Of a stretch of DNA of 64,000 nucleotides, positions 39,301 to 53,285 are shown piece after piece; position 1 is the first letter of the stretch; each line of letters opens with the position of its first letter. Under the pieces are notes generated by a model. The model searched no databases, had not been told where the DNA came from, and saw only the letters and a program-made list of their open reading frames with translations. This stretch comes from Chionis minor (Eukaryota > Chordata > Aves > Charadriiformes > Chionididae). The DNA is taken from contig VZSF01006833.1 in NCBI GenBank assembly GCA_013398295.1, positions 186,001 through 250,000 on the forward strand, written 5' to 3'. The position numbers were made by a program, and so were the translations under genes.

Positions 39301-40145
39301 CTGCCAAGCTGATTTGCAATGGAAAAGAAAAAACAAAGAGAGGCGGTAGCTTTATTTTCTGCTTCTATGCAATACAGAAAGTGAACCTGAATGATTTTGA
39401 TGTCTTTGCTTTTTAATCTTGCCTCTTTTTTCTTCAGAAAAAAAAAAGGGATTAAAAGTGTCATTCAGATTTTGTTCATTCTCTTCTTTATGAGAAGCTT
39501 TGATAAATAATTAAAGGACAAGAATTTTATCGTATCAGCTTTTGTAGATCATCTTTTGTAAATCATGATATCTTTTGTACATCATCTTTGAGGGGTAACT
39601 TGCTTCCATTTGCTATATGAATTTGAAAACATACTGAACAATCTTGGCTTAACAGCAAAGGAGATGGAAGCTCCTACTTCCTTCTAGACCAAATACAGCA
39701 CAATCATTTTCTTTGCCAACTTTTTCAGGTTTTATGATCCCTTCACCATCATTTGGGTAGAGCAGATGAGCAAAAAGCACGAGCAGAAGTAGATGTCACT
39801 AGAACAAACGTCAGCATGGAATAGGCTGGCTGAGTTTTCAGAAAACTGAGATACAAGTTTATCAGAACTAGCAAAGATGCACCTTGTTTTTCAGCTTAAT
39901 TTAAATAAAGGACAAAATGCCTCAAACCTTTCAAGACCTTTCATTTAGCCCCCCCTTTGCATTTACACAAAGGTGCGTTTAACGTGGATTTTCAGACCTT
40001 AATGTCATTAGCGTAATAAGGCTTTAGTGCACAAAAAGAAAGGCTGCTCTGCTCGTGTGCTGGCTAGCTTTTTAAAACGTGCTTGTAGGCATTACGTAAC
40101 CAGAGCAGTACACTCATTTTCTTCTTTTTTGCTTAATTTTTGTAG
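36374..40145 (+). other. WDCP: WDCP copy A intron 3
   Basis: The intron is 3.8 kb of AT-rich DNA with donor GTATGT and acceptor TTAATTTTTGTAG. I see no exons or clear interspersed repeats. A short triplicated TCTTTTGTA-ATCAT motif lies at 39540-39588. Confidence 0.85.
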
Positions 40146-40312
40146 GCTCTTCCTGGATTGTGCTCACTGCAGACAAGGATGGCTTTGTGCCATTAATATT
40201 CAAAGCAACCCAAGAGATAATCATAAGAGACGGAACTGACAGTTCAGAAGTCTGTGGAGGTCACTCCTACAACAAAAGCATTTCAATGCGACCACCAAGC
40301 AGAGTGACATAA
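40146..40312 (+). CDS. WDCP: WDCP copy A, last coding exon
   Basis: The split Gly codon is completed here, and the frame reads [20 protein letters not shown] then TQEIIIRDG, the conserved end of WDCP (human SHWILLSADSEGFIPLTFTA). A copy-specific tail of about 26 residues ends SRVT at TAA 40310-40312. The tail is shorter than that of copy B and not clearly alignable with it. The exon shows no damage. Confidence 0.93.
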
Positions 40313-40760
40313 TTTCTGAACAATGAACACTAACGACCTTCTTTTCTAATACAATACAGAGACATTCTGCAGTGTCACAAGCTGAGTGACTAGAAAGCTG
40401 TCTTCACTACTTTCAATGTATTTTAACCGTAAAATCTGTGGCATGGTTACACTATAGCTAAACCCTAGGGTTGGCCGGACCCTCATGATTTCTCCTGAAG
40501 GATCAGACCTAGAGTGAAGGTTACCACAGCCGTGGTTATTAATAGCTGCCAGTGGGCTGGACTGCAGCCAAGAGACTAACCTCTCCTTTAACTGTGGTCA
40601 GGACGTTGTTGGAGAAACTATATTATGCTAAAAATCATGCAGTAACAATAAATCTAGCTAATACTGGTGTACAGTCCACACAAAAGCTGAAGAAAATACA
40701 ACTAAAGAGCATTTATATTCATTAAAGAAAACCAGGAAGGGAAAATAAAGGAAAACTGCA
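40313..40760 (+). other. WDCP: Probable 3' UTR of WDCP copy A with poly(A) signals
   Basis: AATAAA hexamers occur at 40647-40652 and 40744-40749, about 335 and 432 bases after the stop. Either could end the transcript. The true end cannot be fixed from sequence alone. Confidence 0.45.
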
Positions 40761-43700
40761 TCAGGGTCTCTTTGCTGTTCCAGTTGGATCCCATGGAAAC
40801 CTGCAACGTTTTCAGAAAAGCTTAATTTTTATATGAAAATGTTAAATTACTAAAAAGGCTGCATCACTGTCTCCTGTCAGTGTCTTCCACAGCACGTAGA
40901 TTTATACACGCACACAGAAGAGAAAGAAGAAACCTTGCAAGGTAAATTAAGGATCAAAGACATTGAACATAAACTTCATTTGGCTAAATGCAGTTGTCTA
41001 CACTGAACTCATCATCTAGACTCCTGTATGATCAATCAGAAAAAGAAAAGCACTTTTACAGCAGATTATTCATGCACTAACACATATTTCTAAAATCAAT
41101 TGTGATGAACCATCCCTATTAAATGAGTAAGTGCCTATTCCTTCCCACTGACTGCAAAAGCTAATCTAAACAAAAACATTTACATTTAATCAGGTGAACG
41201 TCAGGTCAGAGACAAGAGGCAATACAGATACATGTGGGAAGCGGGCAGACACACTCACAGAAGTTCAACTATCATGATAATGGTGACAGGTATAGGCATA
41301 AGGGAAGAAATGAATAAACTCCCTAACTTTTATTCCTCTAAATGCAAATAGATATGTAAAGCGCCCCAGCAGAAACCATGGAAAGGCATGCCCGCTTCAC
41401 CCTGTACATTCAGGGAAACATAAAAGAAATGAGACATATAAACTGCTATTAAGACTTATTTTTCATACTGTGCATTTTGGGTCTTGTTAATGCTCCTGGA
41501 GAGTCTTCTTCCCCTGCCTGGGAACCATGGCAAGCCTGTTTATAGGGCAGAGACGTGCTAAAATCCAGTTACAATCCAGCTTCACCCCATACCAAGGCTA
41601 TGGAGAAGGTAGCTCTGTGGTGTGAAGGCACTTCATGGGTTTGGAGGTCTGGCATCAGTACCGTTCCAGTGATGCAGCCAGAAATCTTATGAGGAATGGT
41701 TTTGATTCCTCAGATAAGGAAACAGTTTCAATTCATTGAATTAAATAACACCCTTCCCATGCAAGTATCTTCGCAGAGACAAAGGAATCATCGTTCTAAA
41801 TCACCTACAACCACAGGTATGCAATGTAGCTGGGGATATTTGTACTACCTTGTTCGCAAAGATCTTAAGCAGTCTCAAGGAGCATTTGAGTTTGTAAAAA
41901 AAAACCCATAACAAAACAAAATAAAATAAATCTGACCTTTTAACTATTAACATCTATTACTTTACAGTTACTTAGTTAATTGGATTGCCTGCTACTTGGC
42001 ATTAAAATTGTGTTCTAAAGGTATTTGTATTATTACTGCTTTAAAAATCTGGGTTAATTCGTGCTTTCCTTCACTGAAATCAGCCCAAATCATTGAAATC
42101 AAGTAAGTAACATGGAGGTTCACAGACTTAGTATGGTGAGGGAAGACATTATCAGATTTCCAAATGACATAGCACATTTTGAAGCAGCAGATGTTTCTAA
42201 TCCTGCAAATACACTTGAGCAGCATCCATGTCATAACAGTACCAACAGTATTGGTATTTACAATACTTACGCTATGGCCAAGTAAAATAAAACTTAATTA
42301 TAACTAACTAGAATGATGGGAGGATATATTTTAGAGGACTACTTAGGCTTAACTAAAGGAAGAACTAAAAGAAAATTTTTTTCGCACAAATATTATCTTC
42401 TACGGGTGGTAGTCCCATAGTCTGGTCCACTGGAAATGAGGCTACTTAAACACAAAAAATGTTACATGGAACAGCCCTGCACTCTGAACTTATGAACTTG
42501 AGGAAAAATGGGACTGAGCCTATCAGGTTGATAACACACCAAGACACTTCTGTTTGTACTGTATAGTTTCTTTGAGTTCATTACACACATTATTCAACAG
42601 GACTTCCTTGTTGCTAGAAAAATACCCATGTTCCACCTTTTGTCATCTTCATCTCTTAGCACTGTTGCAACAGCCAAAAGGGGAATTCTGAGAAGGTAAA
42701 AATCTTAACTAGCAGAGATGAGCAAGTATCTATGCATCAAAGATGCCTCAGAACCTGTAATTATCACTAGACATGTCATTGTCAGCCTGTCACACTACCA
42801 TTTTAATTTTTCATGTATTACTCTTCTATAAAACAACCTGAATGTTGAGAAGAGTGAAAGGAGCTTCTTTGAACAGCTATCACAGTTTGGTTTGGTGGAG
42901 ATAAAAAGAGGCAAATAAACTTTTAGATGACAAAACAATTAGTTTCAGGGTATAACTGACTGTAAAAGTAAAAAACTTAATTCTGTAATGCTTAATGAAC
43001 TTTTGGATTTGTTATACTTTGGTGACATTGTTTTCCCCTGCTGTATAATTCAAGGGTTATTGAATCTAAGTAGGAACTACTCTGCCTGAAGGTGCTATCA
43101 TCACCCAGCACAATTAGTCTGGTAACAAATGAGGACCCCAGTTCATCCTGTTGGACACTTACAATTTCATAGGAAGGCTTAGGAAAAACAGACTATATAT
43201 CAATTAAAATTGTATTATGTTAATGAATAGCGCTGCCTCCCCCCCCATTTATGAGCACACTATTATGTACATATGTACATATATTTGAAAACAAGTGTTT
43301 AAATCATATACATGCACTTAAAAATGGAAAACGATTGAATATAGAAATATTTGGTTTCAGGTAATGACCTAGGAGTGCAGTGCACTGCAGAACTACCTTA
43401 TGTAGTGTCTATCACAGAGCTGTAAAGTTAAAATTGAAAGTAATAAAAGCACTGGAGGAAGTGCTGAAGAGATTTATGCAAAGCAGAGGATAAATTTTCA
43501 GTTTTGGTTTGGATGGAGAACAGATGGAGAATCAGTGAAGTAGAGAGATATAAGACGACTGTTCTATTAAGCACAAGCTGTACAGAAGCTTTTTGCATAG
43601 TGATAAAGGCATGTGGAAAGATAGAGTTTGTACTAAACGAGCAGAGCAGACAGTAGGCTGTGAAAAGGAGAAAAGCACAGACTGAGAAGCATTCACTGTC

Positions 43701-44354
43701 CTTCAAAAGTGCTATTTTATAGGGCCGAAATCCATCAGTTTAGAAAAAAGGGAGTTGTTCACCTAAATTTCATGAAGGCGCTAACCCTATATTTTAGGCT
43801 CCTGATTTCACCAGCAGAATGGACAGGCTCCTCTGGAAGAATGACGAGACTACTGGTGCTAGGTTCTTGTCCAGAGTCACCCTGTAGGGGAGTCTGTCTT
43901 CTGTAATTAAAGCAGAAGAAAGCTAGGAAGAGTAGGAGCTTAAAGTAGAAGGCAAAGCAGAATCACGACCCTCCGTATGCCACACCAGTACTGCTCAGGA
44001 GACTAAATGGTGTACCAGCTCCTCCAAAACGTTTCCCCTGTGGGGAATAAACAACATACCAGAAAGTCTAAATTTCCATTTTAATTACTCTGCATCTTTA
44101 TCTAGCACATTTTTTATGCATCCTAGTATACTTTAAGGAGTTGGTATATCTTTACTTAAAAGTACAATCTGCTTCCAAGTTAAAACTTACCTTACATTTT
44201 CCATAACTCTGCTGCTAAGCATGCAGCAGTCTGCTTTACTCTTCAGTGTTCCTTGTATTGGCCCACTCCTGGGGAAACCGCTAACAACCGAAGTCCTATA
44301 TGCCAGATAGGCTTTTTCCTTTTTTGATTTTGAAAACAATTTTGTAAGAACAAT

Positions 44355-44668
44355 AATCACAGAATCACAGAATGTTAGGGGTTGGAAGGGACCTCTGGAG
44401 ATCGTCTGGTCCAACCCCCCCGCCAGAGCAGGTCCACCTACAGCAGGTTGCACAGGATGGTGTCCAGGCGCGTTTAGAATGTCTCCAGAGTCGGAGACTC
44501 CACCACCTCTCTGGGCAGCCTGTTCCAGCGCTCTGCCACCCTCAAAGTTAAGAAGTTCCTCCTCATGTTCAGATGGAACTTCCTATACCTCTTGTCCTAT
44601 CAGTGGGCACCACTGAAAAAAGACTGGCCCCCTCCTCTTTTTTCAGTGGCGCCCAGTGATAGGGTATG
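44355..44668 (-). mobile_element. CR1 LINE 3' fragment with foldback at its 5' end
   Basis: Read on the minus strand it ends with the GACCAGACGATCTCCAGAGG block and a tail of ATTCTGTG units (AATCACAGAATCACAGAATG on the plus strand at 44355). The 5' truncated end, at high coordinates, carries an inverted repeat: arms 44596-44623 and 44636-44663 match in reverse complement at about 25 of 28 positions, with a 12-base loop. Confidence 0.93.
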
Positions 44669-45498
44669 ATAATAAAACAATATAAAAATAAAATGCAACA
44701 AAATCAAAGTCAGTTGAAATTCTGCTGGCCAATCTATGATGCTGACTTTGCACAATGAAACACTACTTTGATATGCTTCATAATAGCTAAAAAGTGAGAG
44801 ATCACTGCAGGAAGTGTACGAAGTAGGCCCTGCATGACCCTCCACTAATTCTTCCCTTTTGTCCTCTACTACTCCAGAATATTATTATCTATACTCATGT
44901 GAAAAATCTTAAGTATCAATTTCCTTTAATATATTTTCAACCACTGAAATAGTGTAAATAATATCATCAAGCCTAACTTCCTTTCCCCTAGTTCTCATTT
45001 TTGTCTATGTTTTCTCAGGTTGAACAATGAACGTATTTTTAGCCATTTTTACTTTCAGCTTTTCCTATCTTAATAAAAAAACACAAACATTGGACCATTT
45101 TCCTCATCCAATATGTAGCTGAAGAGCCCTTTTCTGTAACTCAAGACAGTGCCAATTATTCTTAAGAAACTCCTGACAGATATTTATCTAACTTGTTCTT
45201 AAAAACTCAACACATAATACCAGATTGCAATTACGAAACAGTTCAGTCCTTTAGACCTAGACTCACCTGACCTAATTTTTAAGCATGTGAAGTCAGGCGA
45301 GGTAAATCCCAGGGGTTATGCAATTTTACTCCTGAAAGTATGGGTTTATTTTCCATTGTCCCACACAACAGAAATTAGCTTATGTATTAGCATTTCATAC
45401 GCTAATAGGCATTTTATATGTTTATATATATGTTTGTCATTATGTATGTTGTCGGACAATGTCAATCAGCCAATATTATGGTTTCATTTTTCTAACAG

Positions 45499-45652
45499 AC
45501 TGAGGCAATTGCACGATCTCTATGCTAAACGCAAACTCACTTCGCTGAGATTCAGAACTTCCCTGCTGGTGCTATTATCTAATGGACAAGTAGAGGACTG
45601 CCGTTATCTCCCAGCTAATGACATTTGGGTACCTCTCCTACGAGTTTCCTAA
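45499..45652 (+). other. Exon-like open segment of unknown identity
   Basis: An acceptor-like GTTTCATTTTTCTAACAG is followed by an open frame of 50 codons beginning LRQLHDLYAKRKLTSLRFRT and ending VPLLRVS at a stop. Composition is coding-like and GC rises locally, but I recognise no family and saw no partner exon. It may be a terminal exon, a pseudogene piece or chance. Confidence 0.2.
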
Positions 45653-48600
45653 GTGCTCCGTGCGATCCAGCCTCTGCTCGCAGCGAGCCAATACTGTCCT
45701 TGAACTTAGGCTTCCCTTTCCTCCACTATTATTTGACACCTATGTGTGAACAGCCAGGTGTGATCAAACGTTTGGAGGCACGCGGTGCCAAAGTTCAGTA
45801 GTGGCACAGAAAGACTTCCTGCGCGGGAGGTGACATTTGCAGTGTCATACAGACTTGCCAGTTAAAGCCACTGGTACTCGACAACCTCTGGCCTTTGGCA
45901 GGGATCCATCCCACTTGTCAGCAGGCACCGTGATATCTTAACGGACACGGGAGCCCGCAGCCAGCCGAGCGGTTCATCTAAACACTGCAGACAAAAAGGA
46001 ACCAAAATTCCAGGCAAACGCAAACCTTTAGTTCACTTTAGAGGCAACAGTCACTGCCTTCAAATCAAATGTACTTAATATATTTCAAAAATATAAAAGG
46101 CGGTACAGTACAGAAGGACACAGTCCACAAACGTTATTAAACAAATTAGTAGAAATTTCACAGTTACGTACTAATTTCAGCAATCAAAAAATAAACTTTT
46201 CCCATGTAACAAGAGCTCTAGCGTCCTAATTAAGATTTAGCTGTGGGATGCTGAGGTGAAGTTTTCCACAGCGATACTAGTGAAAGGCCTTCTCCTTCTC
46301 CACTGGCCCCTGGTCATTCATCCTGCAGTTGCTGGATGGAAATGCATAAACCCAAAAATTTACATGGCTAAAAATACCCACCAAAACACTTCTAAAGTGG
46401 ATGGGTTTCTCAATTCAACCTACAGCTCAGCTGCCCAGTTGTGCCAGCATAGTGGAGAAGGCATCAGGATTCTTAAATCACATCAATGAATTACTAACGT
46501 GCCCATTGCTCTCTCATCTCACACCTTTTATCTACCAGTGAATTCTGCGTCTCTGCAATTATCAATACATTTTGAAGTTTAACACTTCAGTGCATTTTAC
46601 AATAACACTAATTGCATTTATTTACATTTTACCTACCATAGATAGCATAACCAACAATTACAAACTAGTCACAATTAGATTTGTACGTATGACGCTAATT
46701 GTTTCCCTTGTTATCCTTTCTTCAGAAACTTAGTTCACCTAAAAATAAGTCAAATAAGTCAAAAAAGTATAAGTCAAAATACTGGCTCTACAGCAAATTT
46801 CTGTCAAAATTTCCCCTGAACTTCAAACAAGTCACGATTTCACACTCAGTTTGTAAATATTCTTATACTCATGTAACTTGTATACAGCTGTCGTCTCCGT
46901 TTCCATGTCTCCCTTTCCTTATTAACATTTTATTTAGATATCAAGGGTATTGTTATCAACACAAAATGTAGCTACGCTGATCTACATTGATAGACTGTTA
47001 TCTCAAAACACTTGTACCTGTTAATAGCGTAAAAGAAAAGTGTGCATGACAACAGCGTGCCTGAAATGCAGGATTAAGCTAAGAAGTAGCAAAGATGAAA
47101 GTAGTGCTTTTGCAGACTAGTTACATAAAAGGAAAAGAGAAAAGGCAACATTAGGAGACAGAAGTATCTGGGACTGAATTGTTTACTGCCACAAGAAAGG
47201 GTTCTCACAGCAAAATATATCAAAAAGGAGGAGAAAAGTTGTCTATATATGGTGGCACGAGTAAAAGGGAACTCCAGGTGCCTACTAGAAAGATCAAGAT
47301 TTGAACAATCTCTCTGGGACAAGGTTGCTAAATATCTGTAAGGATGTGATTTATACATTAGCTTGGTTCTAGACTAACCACAGTTACACGGATGTGTAAT
47401 GTAAAAGAAGATATTCTTTGTTCTGAAGAGGTATGTCTGAAAACGTCCTTGGGAAGATTATTCCACAGGAACACTGTCATATCAAAAATCTGTATTTACA
47501 ACATAATTCTTTTACCCAAATCAATTTTAAAACAGAAAGACTCGCAAAAGGCGATCTCATTTTTTTAATATACATGATGTTATTTTGGTTTTGCACATTA
47601 TTTATGGTACACAACAAACTGTGTGACTAGTCAGGAGGCTAATTTTCACTTCCTAGCACTTCCACAGCAGTGCAAGTGCTTCAGTGTCACACAGAGCTTT
47701 ATGCTAGTGGACTGGAAGGTCCATTCTCCGGCCTCAAAGCAGAGATTTTGACTAACTATAGTTTATGTCCTTTGTCTTTTGCAGCTGTCTGATAAATACT
47801 TGAAAACTGGTATGTCCATGCCGTCTCCCTTCAGTCTCCTTTTCTCTAAGCAATACCACTGCTTCAGTTTCTCTCATCGACCTCCACCCCGGACCTCTTG
47901 TTACTCTGCCCTATGCCAGCACTCAGTATCTCTCCTAAATTGCAGCAGTTAGTGGAATTTAGTTGCAGGCCTGTTTCAGACAGAGAAAAAGCACTGCTGT
48001 AGGTTTTTACATACAGAAAAAGTAGGTTGTCACAGTGTGAAAAAGTGCAGGGGAGTGACAAAACATCACTGTATGAGTTTTCTATATTGCCTGTGCCTTC
48101 TTCCCAGTGCAGATAACAATCAACTGTTTGAAAACTAGTCTGGACAACAGCCTATGTCTCCTCTGTCTCTACAACAACCAGCAAAGCGTTGGACCTGCTG
48201 AAGCCCAACCTGCTAAGGCAGGGAGACAGGGAGGCTTTGGGAGGCTTTGGGAGACAGGAGTGGTAGCTGGTTTAGGAGACGAGGTGTGGTAGCTACTGGT
48301 GCAGAGAGAAGCAGTAATTCCCTCTCACTTTGTCACTGTCCTAATGCCCAGAATTTTCACAGAGCCTCTCCGTTCCTCAAAGCCCGGAGCCACAAGGAAC
48401 CCCCTGCAAGACCTTGCGCTACAGAGCACAAAATTCAGTTTCACCCACGCTATGGAAATACTGTGACCCCTTCTGGCTTTCCTCAGCCAAGCAGAACAGA
48501 CACGGTACTTGTGTGTCTCGAAGACAATGACCCTGTTCACACATCCCACAACAACGTCTGCCTTCTTGTTACAGCATGATATTGACTCAGGTAATTTTCT

Positions 48601-51600
48601 GCAAAATTGCTCATCATATATTATCTTTATTACTAATCACCTCCCAGAATTAAGAAGAAACATTTTTAATTTAATAACAAAAAGCACATAAAACATCTGT
48701 ACCTTTTAGCTACTGATCTTAGGCTTTACCACATCATATTTTAGGGGTCTAAATTACATGACAGTGCCTCATTAAGTTTTGCCATTAAGAAATATGATAA
48801 TGAAATCGGTTTGCTCACTCAGTACTGTCCATAACCTGGATTAAATATCTTTTTTTTAAATGACACTTGTGAAGTTAACAGGAAGTACCTACAAATTATT
48901 CTTTTCCCTTATAACATTACGTTCTTTGAACATGTACGTATTCAACAAGAGCAAAGAAAAAAATCTACAGACTGCATAAATAATAACTCTACAGCATGTC
49001 TCCCTATCACATCCATTTCACCTTCTTTTCCTGCCTTTCTCTCCCTCTAACAGGTATTCATAACTCTTCTTTCTCAGACTGCCCTATATTCTTATTAATG
49101 TTGTGTTTTAAACTAATTTGAAAAGCAGACACCCAAATGATACAACAAATTAAGTTACGAGAACGCATATCTGTTCTCAGTGCAGGGACTGCAGACAGAT
49201 TTGTGAGACTGTTCAGTGTTTAAGGATAAGCCTGACTCAATGTAAGTACATATTTTTAAAAGACAAAATGTGTGCTTTAAATGAGCATGACCACAGGAAA
49301 AGGATTGTACAATTTCAGCTTTTTAAACACTTTTCCTTGCATAATTTCATTGCCTCATTTCTACCTTATATACATCCCCTAAGGGCCTCTGCACCGTTTA
49401 AATCCCTGAAGTAACAGATGCATTATATATATCAGCAGTAAACAGCTTGAAAAGTCTGGGGAAAGAAAGCAAGCAAACGAGAGATGTTTATTAGCATTAC
49501 AGTTCCTGAGAAATAACCGCTGTGGCTATGCACATCATGGCTGTGTGACTAGCCATGGCTAGTGGCTGCTGGCCAAGTAGCCTACAGCAATTTTCGTGCT
49601 GTTCTACATCAAGAAATAACCAGCTTGCGGTTACGCATGTAAGATACACGCTGCTGGGCATGGAAATAAACACCTAGGTGCAATAATAACTACCTACACA
49701 CCATCCCGGCACTCTGGTAGGCTGAGACAATGCCATTTCAATCTAAATATTACACAACTGACAATATTTTAGAGATTTGCAAATAGCTACAAGTTTTGCT
49801 GATATTTTTAGTTCGTTGTCAAACTCAATTAGCCTTTATACATATAAGAGAATTTAAATTATGAAAATAAACATATTTTAAAATATTTACTATAATAATT
49901 ATTATAGGCATAGGAAACAAAACTAAACATTTAATGTGAAAATATCTTCTGAGGCCTTCTTAAGTTGTTGTCTCTCCACACCATAAAACAATTTTTAAAT
50001 GTTTATGTCTGTATATGAATATGGATGGTCAATTTAAGTTTATATGAAAACAGCAAAATGCGAAATCATTACTGTTAAACAAGACTCTTTGTGAGTTTAC
50101 AGGAATATAATACTACTCAGCAAATTGTTACTGTCTAGTAAAGCCCTCTGGTGGCTAACTCTGCCTTAAACACAAGAGCCCAGCGGCCGGCTCTCCGGTG
50201 CCGGGCATAGAGTAAAACGCTACACAGCCAGCCTCACTGATGAAACATGTCCCTCAAAGTTTTCTTAGTTATAGAAGGCTTGACGGCACATTCAAACCGC
50301 GTCGCCATGAATCTAAAAACATCACAGGGCTTATCACTAGTGCCTTAGGAGGTGTATTTTTCAGTCACTCTTATTTGTTATCCATAGGGAGAAGGAGATT
50401 GAAAGCAGAAGCTTCATCTTACCCTCTGCTACGCACAGGACCAAGCACCTTCTGTGCCAGTAACTGCTGTAACACGGTGTTGAGCGTTGAGGCACATGCA
50501 GCCCTGTACAGGGAAGGGAGTTGAACTGGAAACCCAGAAAACAACCCTTTCCCACCCACTAGCTGCGACACGGGCACAGAAATTCCTAGTGCTGTTCCAT
50601 TCTTCTAACTGTGCTAAGCGTGTACTTCCCCGAGCTAAAAGAACAAAAATAAAAGATCAAATAAAACGATTGCCACTGCCATCTCTCAAGGAGGGCTCAT
50701 CTCTGCTCACCTCTCCGAACCGTGTAACACACGAAGGCCCCAACCCTGACAGTGTATTAACACGTATTGGGAACATAAGAGTAGATTTCTATGGGAAATT
50801 TTTGTAATTTCCTTTTCAGTTCCAGGCTAGTTTTGGATTTGGAACTCTCTACAGTTCCACCCTGCCTGTTGTTAATGACAGAGAAAAAGGAAAAAAGAGA
50901 GGAGAAACCAAAACCATGTTTGTTCATTTTCTGCTAAATTCTCATACCCCTGAGAGTGCATATTTGTACAGCAACACAGAAAAGATGGCATTTAGGTCCA
51001 CTGCTTATCTTTCTAGACTAAAAATGCAACCTTAGAAATCTATTAATTATCTCAAAACCTGTTTTTTTATTTACTATGATTCACAGCATCAAGTGCCTGA
51101 AGCCAGCAGAAAGAGTCTCTTTCATTTCAAAAATACAACAGTTCAAACAAATCCTATTCTCTGCCTCCAGCCATCCCTGTCTTTATCGCATGGCCACTTC
51201 TTCTTTGCTGAAAAAGCTTCCAAAGAAATCTTGAAATTAACTACTTTCAGTTTGAACGTCAGGAATTTCTCTTCCACAAACCTTTTCCAGTATAATCATG
51301 TAAAAGAAGAGAGTTCTTACTCCTTGCAGTCCCTAAAACACACACCCACCCCATCCCCCCCCATCTTTCAATATCTTGCAGGTACCCTGTCAGGTATAAA
51401 ACAGTCAAATTACATCAACTCTTTTTGGATTGAGGCAGTACATGGAATTTTACCTTGTAACCCACAGATGCATAGATATCCTCCCCTGCATCACAGGCCA
51501 TTGAACTTCATCTAAACCCCATGTATCAAGCTCTGAAATTTGTCTGTGACAGCCGCAAAATCTGCATTTAAATAATACGTCCCTGTAAGTCACCAAGTTT

Positions 51601-52189
51601 TAACTTGAAGATGCATGTAGAGGATCTGCTCTATTGGTAGTTTATTCTAGCGATCAATCAAACTTACAGCTGTGTCTTACTTGAATTCATCCATGGCTTC
51701 TGGTAAACCTTCCTTCATTAACTTAAAGAAGTCTTTTGCTCTGATTTTGTTCTCTGCAAAGGCACTCATGCAATACAGCCAAGTCACCACCTAGTGTTCT
51801 TCTTCGGATAAGTTTGAGCTACTTACACACTTGACCTTGCAACCATTTCAAGCATTTTCTTCACACCTTTGGCAGCTCATTGAGGCACCTTTTGCAGTGT
51901 TTCAACATCCTACCAATGGTATGGGTTTCAAAAACTGTCCCATGACCAGACTGCTCTGCGGTCCTAAGTAGTGACAAAGTGGCACAGTGTTGCAAAATAA
52001 TTACCTTTAACAAGGATTGAGAGACTTAGAAGAAGTTATGCCCAATGCAATAAATGAGGAACAAAGAAGTTGTATTGGAGTAGTTGCGTATCATGTTTAT
52101 ATGCTTTCTTGACTTAAGTGTGACCTCCCAAGGAACGAAAAAACAAACACACACAAAACAAAGCAGGCACATATCTCATTTTGCACCTT

Positions 52190-52999
52190 TATCTTGTGCA
52201 GGAGGATCCAAATAGCTCTTGAAACTCGCAGGCTTCGCGCTCGGAGCAGTGTCCCACCTGCCGGGTTACAGGAGGTATCTGCCTTACCACCCTGCGGCCC
52301 CGGCTGGGGGAGGCTGGTGGTCAGTCGGCCCCTGGGAGCCAGGCCAGCGCCGGGGCCGGTGCCTGAGCCACCGGGCTCCCTCACACGGCGGGATGCCCCG
52401 CGCTGGGTGTTCTCCGAAAAGCGGATTCGTGCCGGCGTGCAACTAACCAATCTCACACGCTCCGGAGAGGTATTGTATTTAGTCAGGCCAGGAGGGTGCT
52501 AGGTGGAATTTCCACAAATCAGGCACAGCTCATGCCGGTTTCTTCATTATATTTATACACAAAAATTACAAGCTAGTACAGTCCCGGTTACAATGGTTGG
52601 TTAGTGATTTGCAGATCATTATAATATCTGCTGCATCAGTCTCTTCTGCCTACTACACTTACATGGACGAAAGGTTTTCACCTGGGCAAGGGTCTTCTTG
52701 ACCCGTGGGCGCGTTTTTTAGCATTATAATGAAGGCAGTTCACTTCAGGACACCTTAAGTTTTGCTGCCAAGCTGGCCAGCTGGATATGTATCTTGTCAG
52801 GTTGTCAAATAACTCACCCTATATACAGTAGACCCCAGGTATTCTCTGGGTATGGTCTAGAGAGTGGGGACTTCAAACGCAGCATCCTGTTCATTGTTAC
52901 CAGTTGATTAAGGCTAACAGAGAATTGGTACTTTAAGCAGCGTGGCATCCCATACACCACTGGTCAATAAACGCTAAGGTAACGCTACCTTCTTAAACC
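52190..52999. other. GC-rich block and unclassified sequence before the second CpG island
   Basis: From about 52190 to 52500 the DNA turns GC-rich with many CpGs, then relaxes until about 53000. The middle part contains AATAAA-like and TATA-like strings that might suggest an LTR, but I found no paired ends or target duplication. I can support only that base composition changes here, near the start of the copy B locus. Confidence 0.3.
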
Positions 53000-53091
53000 A
53001 AGACACCCCGCACCGCGGGGACTCCACCTCCTCCTGCCTCAGGCGTCTCCTCCTTCCTTTACTCCTTTCTCAGGCCTCACCGAGAGCCGGA

Positions 53092-53275
53092 GGCGGCGGG
53101 GACAAGCCCCCGTCACCTCAGCGGCGGCGGCGGCGGGGACAACCCCTGTCACCCCAACAGGGCGGTGGGAACAAGCCCCCGTCACCTCGGCGGCGGCCAT
53201 TGGGGCGCCTGAGGCGGCGGGGAGAAGCCCCCGTCACCTCGGCGGCGGCCATTGGGGCGCCTGAGGCGGCGGCGC
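53092..53275. repeat. GC-rich minisatellite in the promoter (52-bp unit)
   Basis: Two 52-bp units, 53161-53212 and 53213-53264, are almost identical (GGCGGCGGGGAGAAGCCCCC, then GTCACCTCGGCGGCGGCCAT, then TGGGGCGCCTGA). Two shorter related units precede them at 53092-53160 and a partial unit follows. Each full unit carries one CCATTGG box, at 53198-53203 and 52 bases further on. Confidence 0.85.
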
Positions 53276-53285
53276 GTGGCCCCCT

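Larger units (their letters stand above)
40761..52189. other. Intergenic region between the two WDCP genes
   Basis: About 11.4 kb of mostly AT-rich DNA lies between the genes. It holds a CR1 (44355-44668) and scattered short microsatellites, including C runs at 43241-43248 and 51354-51362 and a small GGAGGCTTTGG duplication at about 48230-48255. One exon-like open segment (45499-45652) is listed apart. I found no FKBP1B-like sequence on the minus strand. Confidence 0.6.

Noticed and set aside
51093..51515. 140-codon open frame
   Set aside because: It lies in AT-rich intergenic DNA, has low-complexity composition, and no splice signals or family resemblance were seen.
52190..53000. Possible solo LTR before the second CpG island
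   Set aside because: Strings like TATA and AATAAA are present, but I could find neither paired TG...CA ends nor a target-site duplication.
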